Positions 43,601-52,106 of a stretch of 64,000 nt of DNA are shown here, one piece after another (the stretch's first letter is position 1; each line of letters begins with the position of its first letter). This DNA is from Mesorhizobium xinjiangense (GTDB lineage: Bacteria; Pseudomonadota; Alphaproteobacteria; Rhizobiales; Rhizobiaceae). The notes under the pieces are model-generated. The model saw only the letters and a list, made by a program, of their open reading frames with translations. It searched no databases and was not told where the DNA came from. Location: the NCBI RefSeq assembly GCF_009749525.1, contig NZ_WOAC01000022.1:1-64000 (forward strand), in the 5' to 3' direction. The position numbers were made by a program, and so were the translations under genes.

Positions 43601-45234
43601 TAGGCTGCCTGCCTTTTCTTCATCGCGCGGGTATCGACCGTTGCCGGGTCGTCGAGCAGCCGCACGACCAGTGTCTTGAGTTCGCCGCGCTGGATCTTCT
43701 GGGTCGAGGTCAGGGGCAGGGCGTCGACGAAGGCGATGTAGCCCGGCACCTTGTAATAGGCGACGCGCGACAGGCACCATTCGGCGATGGCGCGGGCGCG
43801 GGCCTGCGAACGTTCGCCGTCAACCACGAGGCAGGCGAAAACCTCGTCGCCGCGCATCTCGTCGGGTGCTGCGGCGACGGCCGCCGCCTTGATATCGGGG
43901 TGCTGCATGAGGACCGACTCGACCTCCACGGCGGCGATGTTTTCGCCCGAGCGCCGGATGACGTTCTTCTTGCGGTCGACGAAGAAGAAATCACCGTCTG
44001 CGTCGCGCATCACGATGTCGCCGGTGTGGAACCACCCGCCTTGCCAGGCCTCGGTCGTTGCCTGCTCGTTGGCGTAATATTCGGAAAAGAAGCCGAAACG
44101 CGGGTCGTCGCCGGCATGGCGCACGAGGAGTTCGCCGGGCTCGCCCGGGGCGGCGTCCGTGCCGCCTTCGCTCACCACGCGTGCTTCGATGTCGGGTCCG
44201 GGACGGCCGAGGCAGTTGGTGCCGCGCTTGCGCGGCTCGCCATTGGCGACGATCACGGCGCCGGCGCCGGTTTCCGTCATCGCCCAGCCCTCGACCAGCG
44301 GAATGCCGAAGCGCTCCTCGAACGGTCCATGGAGCTTGGCGTCGATGCCTGCGCCGAAGCCGAAGCGCACCGAATGGTCGCGATCCTCCGGTGTCGGCTC
44401 GGCCTTCATCAGCATGGACGGCATGACGCCGAGATAATGCAGGCAGGTGGCGCGGCTGTCACGCACGCTTAGCCACCATGTGCGCGGATGGAAGCGGTCG
44501 AGCGCGATCAGGCAGCCGCCGACCGTCACCATGGCCATCAGCGAATAGGCCATCGCGTTCATGTGGAAGATCGGCAGCGGCGTGATCATCCGCTCGCCGT
44601 CCTCGGTCATGGCGCACAGCCCACCGGCGCGCGCATACCAGCGGCCCGAATGGAGGAAATAGAGGTTCGACAGCACGCAGCCCTTCGGCTTGCCCGTCGT
44701 GCCGGACGTGTAGAGCATCGCCGCCTCGCGGCGCAAAGGCGTCTCGACTCCCACGGCATTGCCGGCAAACCCGTCCTTCAGGCGCGGTGGCCGCGCCTCC
44801 GGCGTCATGACCGGAAAGCCGACACCGGACGCCTGCGAAGCCTGTTCAAGGTCGGCGACCCGCGTAGCGATCGCCACGGCGAGAGCGGGGCGTGAATGGC
44901 TGGCCATATATTCGAGCTCGGAGGAGCGCAGGTCCGGATTGACCGGCACCACCGACAGGCCGAGCGCGTTGAGCGCGAACCAGTGCAGGAAGAAGGCGGG
45001 CCGGTTCTCCATCAGGAGCATGACGCGCATGCCTTGCCCGTATCCGGCGGCGCGGTAGGCCTCGCGCAGCCGCTCGATCTCGCTCAAAGCCACACGGTAG
45101 GAGATTTCGCCGGCGGGAATACCGTAGATCTCCGCCGTTTCCGGCAGCACGGTGAGAAACGGCCGGTCCGGCCAGCGGCGGGCGGACGCCTCGAAGGCGG
45201 CAAAGACGGTGTCGTGGGGCGGGGTCTCGGACAT
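43600..45234 (-). CDS. acyl-CoA synthetase (AMP-forming ligase)
   Basis: The 544-residue adenylate-forming enzyme has the AMP motif MLYTSGTTGKPKG, the GWAMTETGAG aromatic-binding segment, GWFHTGDIVMRD and RRSGENIAAVEVE, and the catalytic Lys near TSTQKIQRGELK. It activates a carboxylic acid to its CoA ester using ATP. In the cluster it probably acts on an aryl- or indole-acetate or on a product of ring oxidation. The ATG at 45234 is preferred; a TTG at 45252 would overlap the dioxygenase beta gene. Confidence 0.9.
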   Translation of the reverse strand: MSETPPHDTVFAAFEASARRWPDRPFLTVLPETAEIYGIPAGEISYRVALSEIERLREAYRAAGYGQGMRVMLLMENRPAFFLHWFALNALGLSVVPVNPDLRSSELEYMASHSRPALAVAIATRVADLEQASQASGVGFPVMTPEARPPRLKDGFAGNAVGVETPLRREAAMLYTSGTTGKPKGCVLSNLYFLHSGRWYARAGGLCAMTEDGERMITPLPIFHMNAMAYSLMAMVTVGGCLIALDRFHPRTWWLSVRDSRATCLHYLGVMPSMLMKAEPTPEDRDHSVRFGFGAGIDAKLHGPFEERFGIPLVEGWAMTETGAGAVIVANGEPRKRGTNCLGRPGPDIEARVVSEGGTDAAPGEPGELLVRHAGDDPRFGFFSEYYANEQATTEAWQGGWFHTGDIVMRDADGDFFFVDRKKNVIRRSGENIAAVEVESVLMQHPDIKAAAVAAAPDEMRGDEVFACLVVDGERSQARARAIAEWCLSRVAYYKVPGYIAFVDALPLTSTQKIQRGELKTLVVRLLDDPATVDTRAMKKRQAA

Positions 45235-45248
45235 GCGCTGGGCCCCTG

Positions 45249-45731
45249 TCAAAGGAACATCTGGATGTTGCCGAAGGCGGCGTCGGAATTCAGAAGGTCG
45301 ACGCGCTTCAGGCCGATCTTCAGCTTGCCGTCGACGAGCTTCAGTTCGTGGCGGGCCGTCGCCGCCAGCAGGATCTGCTCGTCGAGCCGCGTCTCCACAT
45401 AATGGAAGGCGGTGTGCGTGACATACTCGCCCTTTTCCTCGTCCATGTGGTCGATGAAGGGGCGGCTCAGAACGTGATGACAGCGCGTTTTCGGCTTTTG
45501 CGAAAAAGTGCGCTCGCCCTTGAAGCGCTCGACGCGCAACTGGCGCATGAAGGCGTCCTCATGCAGCAGCGAGGTGACGTGCTTCGTGTCCTGCTGATTG
45601 TAGTCGAGCGGCATCCAGTAGTAGCTATCGGGCGTCCACAGATCGAGCCATTCGTCGAAGCGGCCGTCATCGAGCATGCGCGCTTCCTCATAGACGAAGT
45701 CGATCAGGTCGTCGCGGGTCGGAAAGCTCAT
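45249..45731 (-). CDS. aromatic-ring-hydroxylating dioxygenase beta subunit
   Basis: The 160-residue protein is the small, cone-fold subunit of a Rieske dioxygenase (NTF2-like). It shows DLIDFVYEEARMLDDGRFDEWLDLW at the N terminus and YWMPLDYN, then a C-terminal KIGLKRVDLLNSDAAFGNIQ typical of the family. It has a structural role in the alpha3-beta3 enzyme. The ATG at 45731 overlaps the alpha-subunit stop by four bases. Confidence 0.93.
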   Translation of the reverse strand: MSFPTRDDLIDFVYEEARMLDDGRFDEWLDLWTPDSYYWMPLDYNQQDTKHVTSLLHEDAFMRQLRVERFKGERTFSQKPKTRCHHVLSRPFIDHMDEEKGEYVTHTAFHYVETRLDEQILLAATARHELKLVDGKLKIGLKRVDLLNSDAAFGNIQMFL

Positions 45732-47053
45732 TGCGGCGCCTCCATCGTCATCGTCATGAATTTCGTCCACGTGTCGAACTGGTTGCGCATCTGGCGCTCG
45801 GTCGTGCCGTTCTCCACCGCGATCTCGTCGAAATTCTCGCCCGGCTCGTAGAGGCGCTGAACGTTGACCCATTCCAGCCCGTCGGAATGCAGGCCCTCCT
45901 GCGCCCGCTCGTACATTTCAAGATCGTCATGGCCGACCATGGAGGTCGGCGCATTGATCATGCGGTTATACATGGCGGTGCGTTCGACCAGCATGTCGGG
46001 CGCGCCGACCAGCCGGTAGATGTAGCTTTCGACCAGCGTCCTGTTGGCGGCGACCGGCTTGAACAGGCGCAATTGCTGGATCGGTCCCTTGATCATGATG
46101 TTGGGGAAGTAGACCGTGTTGTGCCGGTTCTCTCCAAGGATCGCCTTGGCCCGTTCCTCGCCATAGGCCTCGACCATCTGCTCGAAATAGCCGGGAATGG
46201 CCGAATAGTCGGAATGGATCGAATGGTGCACGCCGGTGTGGCCGTGGCCGTTCGGCCAGGTGCGGATGCCCATGTTCTCGAAGAACTCGTAAGGGCTCAT
46301 GAAGGGCGCGATGACCTCCATCGCCATCGGCTTCTTCGTGCCTTCCGGCTTGTCCATCTTTTCCCAAAGGTCGATCGCCGTGCCGGCGGAGCTTTCATGC
46401 GCCACCATGGGATGGCAGGTGTCGGTCTGGTTCTCGACCAGCATCTTCCAGTTGCACTTGTGCATGTAGCGCAGCGGGGGGCCGGCGACCTCCAGCCGCC
46501 CCTCGGGCGAGCGGTCGACCATGTTGTCGATCGAACTCAGCGATTCCCCGAAGAAGCTGTCGAAGTCGATCCCTTCGGGGTTGAGCCGCGCGAAGATAAA
46601 GCCGCGATGGTTCTTCACCGCGCCGACGGGTGCGAGACCCTTGACGGATTCGCTCTCCTCCAGGCCGGTGTCCTTGTAGCCCTTGCGCAGCGGGATCGCG
46701 AGCAGGCAGCCATTCGTCTTGAACGACCAGGCATGATAGGGGCAGCGGAAGAACTTGCCCGTATTGCCCGAGCGGTCGATGGCGATCTTGGTGCCCTTGT
46801 GCGGGCAGCGATTGTGGACGACGTAGATCTCGTTGTCGGTGTGGCGTACCATGATGACCGGCTGGGTGCCGATCTCGGTGGTGAAGTAGTCGCCCTTGTT
46901 CGGCACCTGGCTGTCATGGCCGACGAAGACCCAGGTGTTGGCGAACAGATGCTTCATCTCCAGTTCGAACACGCCCTGGTCGATATAGATGTCGCGATGC
47001 ACCTCGGTCGGCCGGACGAGGGCCTCGATGGTCTTGCGGGCTGGCTGGCTCAT
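45728..47053 (-). CDS. aromatic-ring-hydroxylating dioxygenase alpha subunit (Rieske)
   Basis: The 441-residue oxygenase subunit has a Rieske [2Fe-2S] site, Cys83-Pro-His85 and Cys104-x2-His107 (CPHKG and CPYHAW). The catalytic domain has the mononuclear iron motif Asp211-x2-His214-x4-His219 (DTCHPMVAH). It dihydroxylates or monooxygenates an aromatic or indole ring. Size and the paired beta subunit place it with anthranilate/benzoate-type and auxin-degradation-type (Iac/Iad) oxygenases. The substrate is not readable. GGGAG upstream supports the ATG at 47053. Confidence 0.93.
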   Translation of the reverse strand: MSQPARKTIEALVRPTEVHRDIYIDQGVFELEMKHLFANTWVFVGHDSQVPNKGDYFTTEIGTQPVIMVRHTDNEIYVVHNRCPHKGTKIAIDRSGNTGKFFRCPYHAWSFKTNGCLLAIPLRKGYKDTGLEESESVKGLAPVGAVKNHRGFIFARLNPEGIDFDSFFGESLSSIDNMVDRSPEGRLEVAGPPLRYMHKCNWKMLVENQTDTCHPMVAHESSAGTAIDLWEKMDKPEGTKKPMAMEVIAPFMSPYEFFENMGIRTWPNGHGHTGVHHSIHSDYSAIPGYFEQMVEAYGEERAKAILGENRHNTVYFPNIMIKGPIQQLRLFKPVAANRTLVESYIYRLVGAPDMLVERTAMYNRMINAPTSMVGHDDLEMYERAQEGLHSDGLEWVNVQRLYEPGENFDEIAVENGTTERQMRNQFDTWTKFMTMTMEAPQ

Positions 47054-47091
47054 GGCTGGGAGGCTCCCTTGCTTGTGCCGTTCCACATGGT

Positions 47092-48057
47092 TCAAAGATC
47101 GAGAACGAGGCGGGCCGACTTGGCGCGCGAGACGCAGATCTGCATGACGTCGTTGGCGGCGCGCTCCTCGTCGGTCAGGATGACGTCGCGGTGGTCCGGA
47201 ACGCCTTCGAGCACCGCTGTCTGGCAGATGCCGCAATCGCCGCGCTGGCAATCATAGACGAGATCGACGCCCTCGGCCTCCAGCACCTCGATGATCGACT
47301 TGTCGGGCGGCACGGTGAAGACCTGGCCGGTCGAACTGATCTCGACCTCGAAGGACTGGTCGCCGGTCGTCGCCTCGGGCGTGTCGAAGAGCTCGAAATG
47401 AACGTGATCCTTGGCAAAGCCGCGCGCATGGGCGATCTCGCGCACGGCCTCGATCATGCCGCGCGGGCCGCAGACATAGATGTGGCTATCCGCCGAAGCG
47501 CCGCCGACCAGCGCCTTCAGGTCGACGCAGGTGTCGGGTTCGTCGTCGCTATGGACGGTGAGCGCCTCTTCGCACAGTTCTTCGAGCTCGTCGGTGAACG
47601 CCATGAGGCCGCGCGAGCGCCCGCAATAGTGAAAGGCGAACGGGCGGCCCTTTGCCTTGAGCTCCGCCGCCATCGAGATGATCGGCGTCACCCCGATGCC
47701 GCCGGCGATGAGCAGGGCCGGGGCGGGGCTGTCGTGCAGCGCGAAATCGTTCTTCGGCGGTGCCACCGTGACGATGTCGCCTTCGCGCAGGCTGTGCATA
47801 TGGCGTGAGCCGCCCTTGCTGTCTTCTTCCAGCCGCACGCCGAGCCGGTAGGTCGCGGGCGCGGAAGTCGCGCCAGGTTCGGCAATCCAGTTGATCAGCG
47901 AATAGTGCCGGTCGCTCGCATCCGGAAGCTTAACGCGGATATGGGCGCCGGCGGAATAACCGGGCAAGGGGTCGCCGTCTTCGGCGGCCAGCGTCAGGGC
48001 CCGGATCTGCGCGCACGGCGCGTGCGTTCCGATCACCTTCAGCCTGAGTTCGCTCAT
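47092..48057 (-). CDS. PDR/VanB-type oxidoreductase, reductase partner of the dioxygenase
   Basis: The 321-residue electron-transfer protein has a flavin domain (HYSLINW), an NAD domain (GGIGVTPIISMA, YVCGPRGMIEAV) and a C-terminal plant-type [2Fe-2S] ferredoxin with Cys-x4-Cys-x2-Cys (CQRGDCGIC) and a last Cys in MQICVSR. It passes electrons from NAD(P)H to the Rieske oxygenase. The ATG at 48057 is chosen because GGAGGAGG lies nine to twelve bases before it; an ATG at 48066 is too close to that site. It is the first gene of the leftward operon. Confidence 0.92.
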   Translation of the reverse strand: MSELRLKVIGTHAPCAQIRALTLAAEDGDPLPGYSAGAHIRVKLPDASDRHYSLINWIAEPGATSAPATYRLGVRLEEDSKGGSRHMHSLREGDIVTVAPPKNDFALHDSPAPALLIAGGIGVTPIISMAAELKAKGRPFAFHYCGRSRGLMAFTDELEELCEEALTVHSDDEPDTCVDLKALVGGASADSHIYVCGPRGMIEAVREIAHARGFAKDHVHFELFDTPEATTGDQSFEVEISSTGQVFTVPPDKSIIEVLEAEGVDLVYDCQRGDCGICQTAVLEGVPDHRDVILTDEERAANDVMQICVSRAKSARLVLDL

Positions 48058-48267
48058 CGACAGCATTCCTCCTCCGTCCGCGGGGACAGTTATCGGCCTT
48101 GTGCAAGGGCCGTCTCCCGCAGCGAAAAAAGAATATGAATTGTCATGTTTTTGTCTGTCAAGCTTCATGCTTAAAAAAGTGCATTTTCATCTTTTTAAGC
48201 TTGAAGAGAGGCCGAAGCTGTGGGAGCCTCTGCGATTGGAGGCATGCCATCGACGGAGGAACGAGAG
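48058..48267. promoter_or_regulatory. divergent control region of the aromatic-acid cluster with long inverted repeat
   Basis: The 210-base AT-rich gap between the reductase gene and the first DctP gene holds the two promoters of the cluster. A long imperfect inverted repeat is present, CTTCATGCTTAAAAAAG (48163-48179) and CTTTTTAAGCTTGAAG (48191-48206), with an 11-base loop. Only one mismatch and one extra A separate the arms. It is a likely site for the MarR protein encoded at 51099. GGAGGA at 48255-48260 is the ribosome site of the DctP gene. Confidence 0.6.
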
Positions 48268-49293
48268 ATGGGGAACATGATAAAATTAATTGCATCTGCA
48301 TCTATCATCACACTCGGAATGAGCGTCGGCGCCCTGGCGCAGGAGACGGTTCTGCGCATGTCGAACTGGCTTCCGCCGTCGCATCCGATCGTCAAGGACA
48401 TGATGATCCCGTGGGCGGAAAAGCTCAAAGAGGCCAGCGACGGACGCATTGAGGTCCAGATCCTCGACGCCCCCGTCGGCCCGCCGCCGGCGCATTTCGA
48501 TCTCGCCGCCAATGGCGCCGTCGATCTCACTTACGGCGTTCACGGCTATACGCCCGGGCGCTTCACGTTGACCGAGATCGCCGAGCTGCCGTTCCTTGCC
48601 GACACCTCGGAAAGCCTGTCGGTCGCCTTCTGGCGGCTCTTCGAGAGCGACCTTTCGAAGGCCGACGAGCATCGCGGCACCAAGGTGCTCGGCGTCTTCA
48701 CCCACGGACCAGGGCTGCTGTTCACCAAGGGCAAGCCGGTGACGCCGCTCGACGGGCTCTCCGGAGCCAAGATCCGGGTCGCCGGCAACATCACCAACAA
48801 GCTGGCCGAAGCGATGGACATGGTTTCCATCCAGGCGCCGTCGCCACAATCCTACGAGATCCTGTCGGGCGGCGTGGCCGACGGCATCTTCTTTCCCGTC
48901 GAATCCGTGCCCTTCTTCAAGCTCGACGGCCTGGTCGATACCGCGTTGCGGGCGCCCGGCGGGCTCTACAACGTCTCCTTCTTCTTCGTCATGAACAAGG
49001 CGAAGTTCGAAAGCTTGTCGGACGAGGACAAGGCGGCGATCCAAGAGGTTTCGGGCGAGGCCTTCGCGCGCATGGCCGGCAAGGCGTGGGACGCCGCCGA
49101 CGCCGCGGGCATGGAGGTGATCGGTTCGACCGTCGACTTCCACGATGCGACCGACGAGGAGATGGCCGAGTTGAAAGCGCGCGCGCAGCCGCTCTTCGAC
49201 GATCTCGCCGCGGCCTATGAGGCAAAGGGCGTCGACTTCGATGCGATGCTCGCCAAGCTCAGGAAGGAAGTCGCGGCGGTGGCGGCGGAATAA
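48268..49293 (+). CDS. TRAP transporter substrate-binding protein DctP, first set
   Basis: The 341-residue periplasmic receptor has a signal peptide ending at GALAQE (about residue 25) and the DctP fold, with LRMSNWLPPSHPIVKDMMIPWAEKL-type opening, FTLTEIAELPFLAD, GLSGAKIRVAGNITNKLAEAM and the carboxylate-binding Arg in KIRVAG. It likely binds the carboxylic acid that the Rieske and CoA enzymes degrade. The ATG at 48268 is chosen because GGAGGA sits seven bases upstream. The stop overlaps the DctQ start by one base. Confidence 0.92.
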   Translation: MGNMIKLIASASIITLGMSVGALAQETVLRMSNWLPPSHPIVKDMMIPWAEKLKEASDGRIEVQILDAPVGPPPAHFDLAANGAVDLTYGVHGYTPGRFTLTEIAELPFLADTSESLSVAFWRLFESDLSKADEHRGTKVLGVFTHGPGLLFTKGKPVTPLDGLSGAKIRVAGNITNKLAEAMDMVSIQAPSPQSYEILSGGVADGIFFPVESVPFFKLDGLVDTALRAPGGLYNVSFFFVMNKAKFESLSDEDKAAIQEVSGEAFARMAGKAWDAADAAGMEVIGSTVDFHDATDEEMAELKARAQPLFDDLAAAYEAKGVDFDAMLAKLRKEVAAVAAE

Positions 49294-49802
49294 TGGCGCT
49301 GTCGCCGGAAGATGCCGCCATGCGGATCAGGCGGCGATTGCGAATGGCGACCGCCGTGCTTTGCGGCGCGGCGCTCGTCGCGCTGACGCTCGTCACGGTG
49401 GTCGATGTGATCGGCCGCTATCTCCTGTCCTATCCGCTGCCGGGCGCGGCCGAGTACACCGAGATGCTGCTGATGGCGATCGTGTTCATGGGGCTGCCGG
49501 CCGTCTGTCTGGATGACGGCCATATTGCGGTCGACCTGTTCACGGCGCGCCTGCGCGGCGTGGCCGAAAAGGTGCAGACCGTTTTCGCCCGGCTGATCGT
49601 ATCGCTCGTCCTGGCGGTCATCGCCTGGCAGCTCTGGGAGCACGCGGCGCAACTGGCGAGCTACAACGAGGTCACGGTCTATCTCAGGGCGCCGCTGGCA
49701 CCCTTTGCCAAGGCGACGGCGGTCATTGCCGGGATATGCGCGGTCGTGACCTTCGTCATGGCGCTCATGCGTTTGCCCAAGGGCGACGGGGGAGGCGTGT
49801 GA
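49293..49802 (+). CDS. TRAP transporter small permease DctQ, first set
   Basis: The 169-residue inner-membrane protein has four helices and the DctQ landmarks VTVVDVIGRYLLSYPLPGAAEYTEMLL-type segment (about 34-60) and DDGHIAVDLF. It joins the DctM subunit as the small membrane component. It overlaps the DctP gene by one base and the DctM gene by one base. Confidence 0.92.
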   Translation: MALSPEDAAMRIRRRLRMATAVLCGAALVALTLVTVVDVIGRYLLSYPLPGAAEYTEMLLMAIVFMGLPAVCLDDGHIAVDLFTARLRGVAEKVQTVFARLIVSLVLAVIAWQLWEHAAQLASYNEVTVYLRAPLAPFAKATAVIAGICAVVTFVMALMRLPKGDGGGV

Positions 49803-51088
49803 TGGCATGGCCGGTCGGCATGGCGGCATTGCTGCTGTTGATCTTCGCCGGCGTTCCGATCGCCTTCGCCATGGCTGCCGTCGGGCTGATCGGCGTCGTC
49901 TCCATCATCGGCTGGCAGCCGGCCTTGTCGATGGTCGGGCAGGTCTATTTCGACAGCGGACGCAGCTACACGCTGTCGGTCGTGCCGCTCTTCCTGCTCA
50001 TGGGCAACCTCGTCGTGCAGTCGGGTGTGGCGGGCGATCTCTATGCCGCGGCCAATGCCTGGCTCAGGCATAGCAAGGGCGGCCTCGCCATGGCCACCAT
50101 CGTGGCCTGCGGCGGCTTTTCCTCGGTCTGCGGATCGTCGCTGGCGACGACGGCCACCATGGCCAGGATATCGCTGCCGGCAATGCGCAAATACGGCTAT
50201 TCCGACCGCCTGGCGGCGTCGTCGATCGCGGCCGGCGGAACGCTCGGCATCCTCATTCCGCCATCCGTCATTCTCGTCATCTACGGCATCCTGACCCAAC
50301 AGAACATCGGAAAGCTGTTTCTGGCCGGCGTCCTGCCGGGTCTTGTCGGCGTCGTCGGCTACATGATCGCGGTGCGGTTGTCGCTGGCCGTCTATGGCGA
50401 GCATCTGGAAACGCAGCCGAAACTGCCGCTCGCGGAGCGCCTGCGCGCCCTGCGCGGCGTCATCTGGGCGCTCGGCCTGTTCGTCTTCGTGCTCGGCGGC
50501 ATCTATCTCGGCGTCTTCACCGCGACCGAGGCGGCGGGCATGGGCGCTGGCGGCGCGTTTTTTCTGACCTTCATGCGCGGACGGCTCACCCTGCGCGACA
50601 CGCTGACGACGCTTTTCGACACGGCCAAGACGACCGCGGTGATGTTCTTCATCCTGTTCGGCGCGCTCTACTTCCTGAACTACGTGAACTTTTCCGGACT
50701 GACGGGCGATCTGCGCAGCTGGATCAATGCGCTGGGCGTCGGGCCTTATGCGGTCATCTTCATGATCGTGATTGTCTATCTTGTCCTGGGCTGCCTGCTG
50801 GAAAGCCTCTCGATGATCACGCTGACCGTGCCGATCCTGTTCCCGATCGTCACCGGGCTCGGCTTCGACCCGATCTGGTTCGGCATTTTCGTCGTCATCG
50901 CCACAGAGCTCAGCTTCATCACCCCGCCCATCGGAATGAACGTCTTCGTCATGCGCACCGTGGCGCCCGACATTCCGATCGAGCGGATATTCGCCGGCAT
51001 CGTCCCTTTCGTGGCGATGGATATCGTGCGCCTCGGCCTGCTCATTGCGGTTCCGGCCATGGCGCTGCTCATTCCCAACTCGATGTAG
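49802..51088 (+). CDS. TRAP transporter large permease DctM, first set
   Basis: The 428-residue sodium-coupled transport subunit has about twelve helices. DctM features are GVPIAFAMAAVGLIGV, VPLFLLMGNLVVQSG, GFSSVCGSSLATTATMA, LGILIPPSVILVIYG, FTATEAAGMGAGGAF and ELSFITPPIGMNVFVM. The ATG at 49802 overlaps the DctQ stop by one base. It completes the first DctPQM set. Confidence 0.93.
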   Translation: MAWPVGMAALLLLIFAGVPIAFAMAAVGLIGVVSIIGWQPALSMVGQVYFDSGRSYTLSVVPLFLLMGNLVVQSGVAGDLYAAANAWLRHSKGGLAMATIVACGGFSSVCGSSLATTATMARISLPAMRKYGYSDRLAASSIAAGGTLGILIPPSVILVIYGILTQQNIGKLFLAGVLPGLVGVVGYMIAVRLSLAVYGEHLETQPKLPLAERLRALRGVIWALGLFVFVLGGIYLGVFTATEAAGMGAGGAFFLTFMRGRLTLRDTLTTLFDTAKTTAVMFFILFGALYFLNYVNFSGLTGDLRSWINALGVGPYAVIFMIVIVYLVLGCLLESLSMITLTVPILFPIVTGLGFDPIWFGIFVVIATELSFITPPIGMNVFVMRTVAPDIPIERIFAGIVPFVAMDIVRLGLLIAVPAMALLIPNSM

Positions 51089-51098
51089 CGGGAGCGCC

Positions 51099-51617
51099 AT
51101 GAACGTCCGGGCACAAAACCAAGCGAATCTGGCCGGGACAGGCAGCGAAGGATTCGTTGCCGACTACCTGCTCTTCCTGCTGGCCGCCGCCAGCGATGCC
51201 GCCAGCGAGGATTTCCATGCCCAGGTGCGGGCGCAGGGGCTGCGCGTGCCTGAGTGGCGGATTCTCGCCTGCCTGTCGGACGAAGACGGCCAGATGATCA
51301 CGCAGCTTGCGCAACTGGCGCTGATGGAACAGTCGCACCTGACCAAGATCATCGACCAGATGGCGACGAAGAGCCTGGTGACGCGGCGCAGCGACGCCAA
51401 GGACCGGCGCCGCGTGCGCGTCTACCTGACCGGGGCAGGGCGCAAGCAGGGCGCCGATCTCGTCGCCGCGGCGCGGGCGCATGAAATGTCGATCATCGAG
51501 CGATTGCCGCCGGGAGAAGCCGCAACGCTGAAAGAGGGGCTGAAACGCATCAACGCACTTTACGGCACCGGCATGGCCGGCGTGGCGAAGGCGGACCAAA
51601 TGGAGACACCTGCATGA
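51099..51617 (+). CDS. MarR-family transcriptional regulator (first)
   Basis: The 172-residue protein has a MarR winged helix: LRVPEWRILACLSDEDGQMI, the recognition helix MEQSHLTKIIDQMATK and the wing DAKDRRRVRVYLT. Family members often bind aromatic acids or their CoA esters as inducers. It lies between the first transporter and the RidA-like gene (four-base overlap). It is the likely regulator of the divergent promoters at 48058-48267; that is inferred. Confidence 0.9.
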   Translation: MNVRAQNQANLAGTGSEGFVADYLLFLLAAASDAASEDFHAQVRAQGLRVPEWRILACLSDEDGQMITQLAQLALMEQSHLTKIIDQMATKSLVTRRSDAKDRRRVRVYLTGAGRKQGADLVAAARAHEMSIIERLPPGEAATLKEGLKRINALYGTGMAGVAKADQMETPA

Positions 51618-52072
51618 TGAGCGAAACCGGTTCCTCGGGCTCCATGAACCCGACACGTCTTGTCCACGATGTGCTGCAGCCCGAAGGTTGGCCGCTGCCG
51701 AAGGGATATGCCAACGCCGTCATGGCCGAAAACGGCACCATCTACACCGGGGGCCTAGTCGGCTGGGACAGCGAGGGGCGGTTTCCCGAGAGCTTCGTCG
51801 GTCAGGCGCATCAGACCTTTCGCAATATTCGCGACGTTCTCGCCGTGGCTGGCGCGGGACCGGAACATCTGACCCGGCTCACCTGGTACGTCACCAGCAT
51901 CGAGCAATATCTCGCCGACCCGAAAGGGCTCGGCGCGGCCTATCGCGATGTCTTCGGCCGCTGCTTCCCGGCAATGGCCACCGTCGAGGTCACGCGCCTG
52001 GTCGAGCCGAAGGCGCTGGTGGAGATCGAGGCAACGGCGGTGCTGCCCGTTGGCGCGCAGGCGCGCGGCTGA
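51614..52072 (+). CDS. RidA-family protein without the deaminase arginine
   Basis: The 152-residue protein has the RidA/YjgF fold: YANAVMAENGTIYTGGLVGWD, the QAHQTFRNIRDVLAVAGAG helix and the C-terminal TVEVTRLVEPKALVEIEATAV. In active enamine/imine deaminases the strand reads PARSCVEV, with the Arg equivalent to E. coli Arg105. Here it reads PAMATVEV, so that position is Met121. Deaminase activity of the RidA type is therefore doubtful. It may belong to one of the Rid subgroups with other roles in aromatic degradation. It overlaps the MarR gene by four bases. Confidence 0.87.
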   Translation: MMSETGSSGSMNPTRLVHDVLQPEGWPLPKGYANAVMAENGTIYTGGLVGWDSEGRFPESFVGQAHQTFRNIRDVLAVAGAGPEHLTRLTWYVTSIEQYLADPKGLGAAYRDVFGRCFPAMATVEVTRLVEPKALVEIEATAVLPVGAQARG

Positions 52073-52106
52073 CGGAACCTGTCCAAACAATGGGAGCGGA
52101 ACGATA

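Noticed and set aside
42413-43780. Longer start for the thiolase-like gene, 60 codons upstream
   Set aside because: The extra residues are an antisense-like Arg/Pro-rich stretch inside the ligase gene; the GTG at 43600 overlapping the ligase stop fits the operon pattern.
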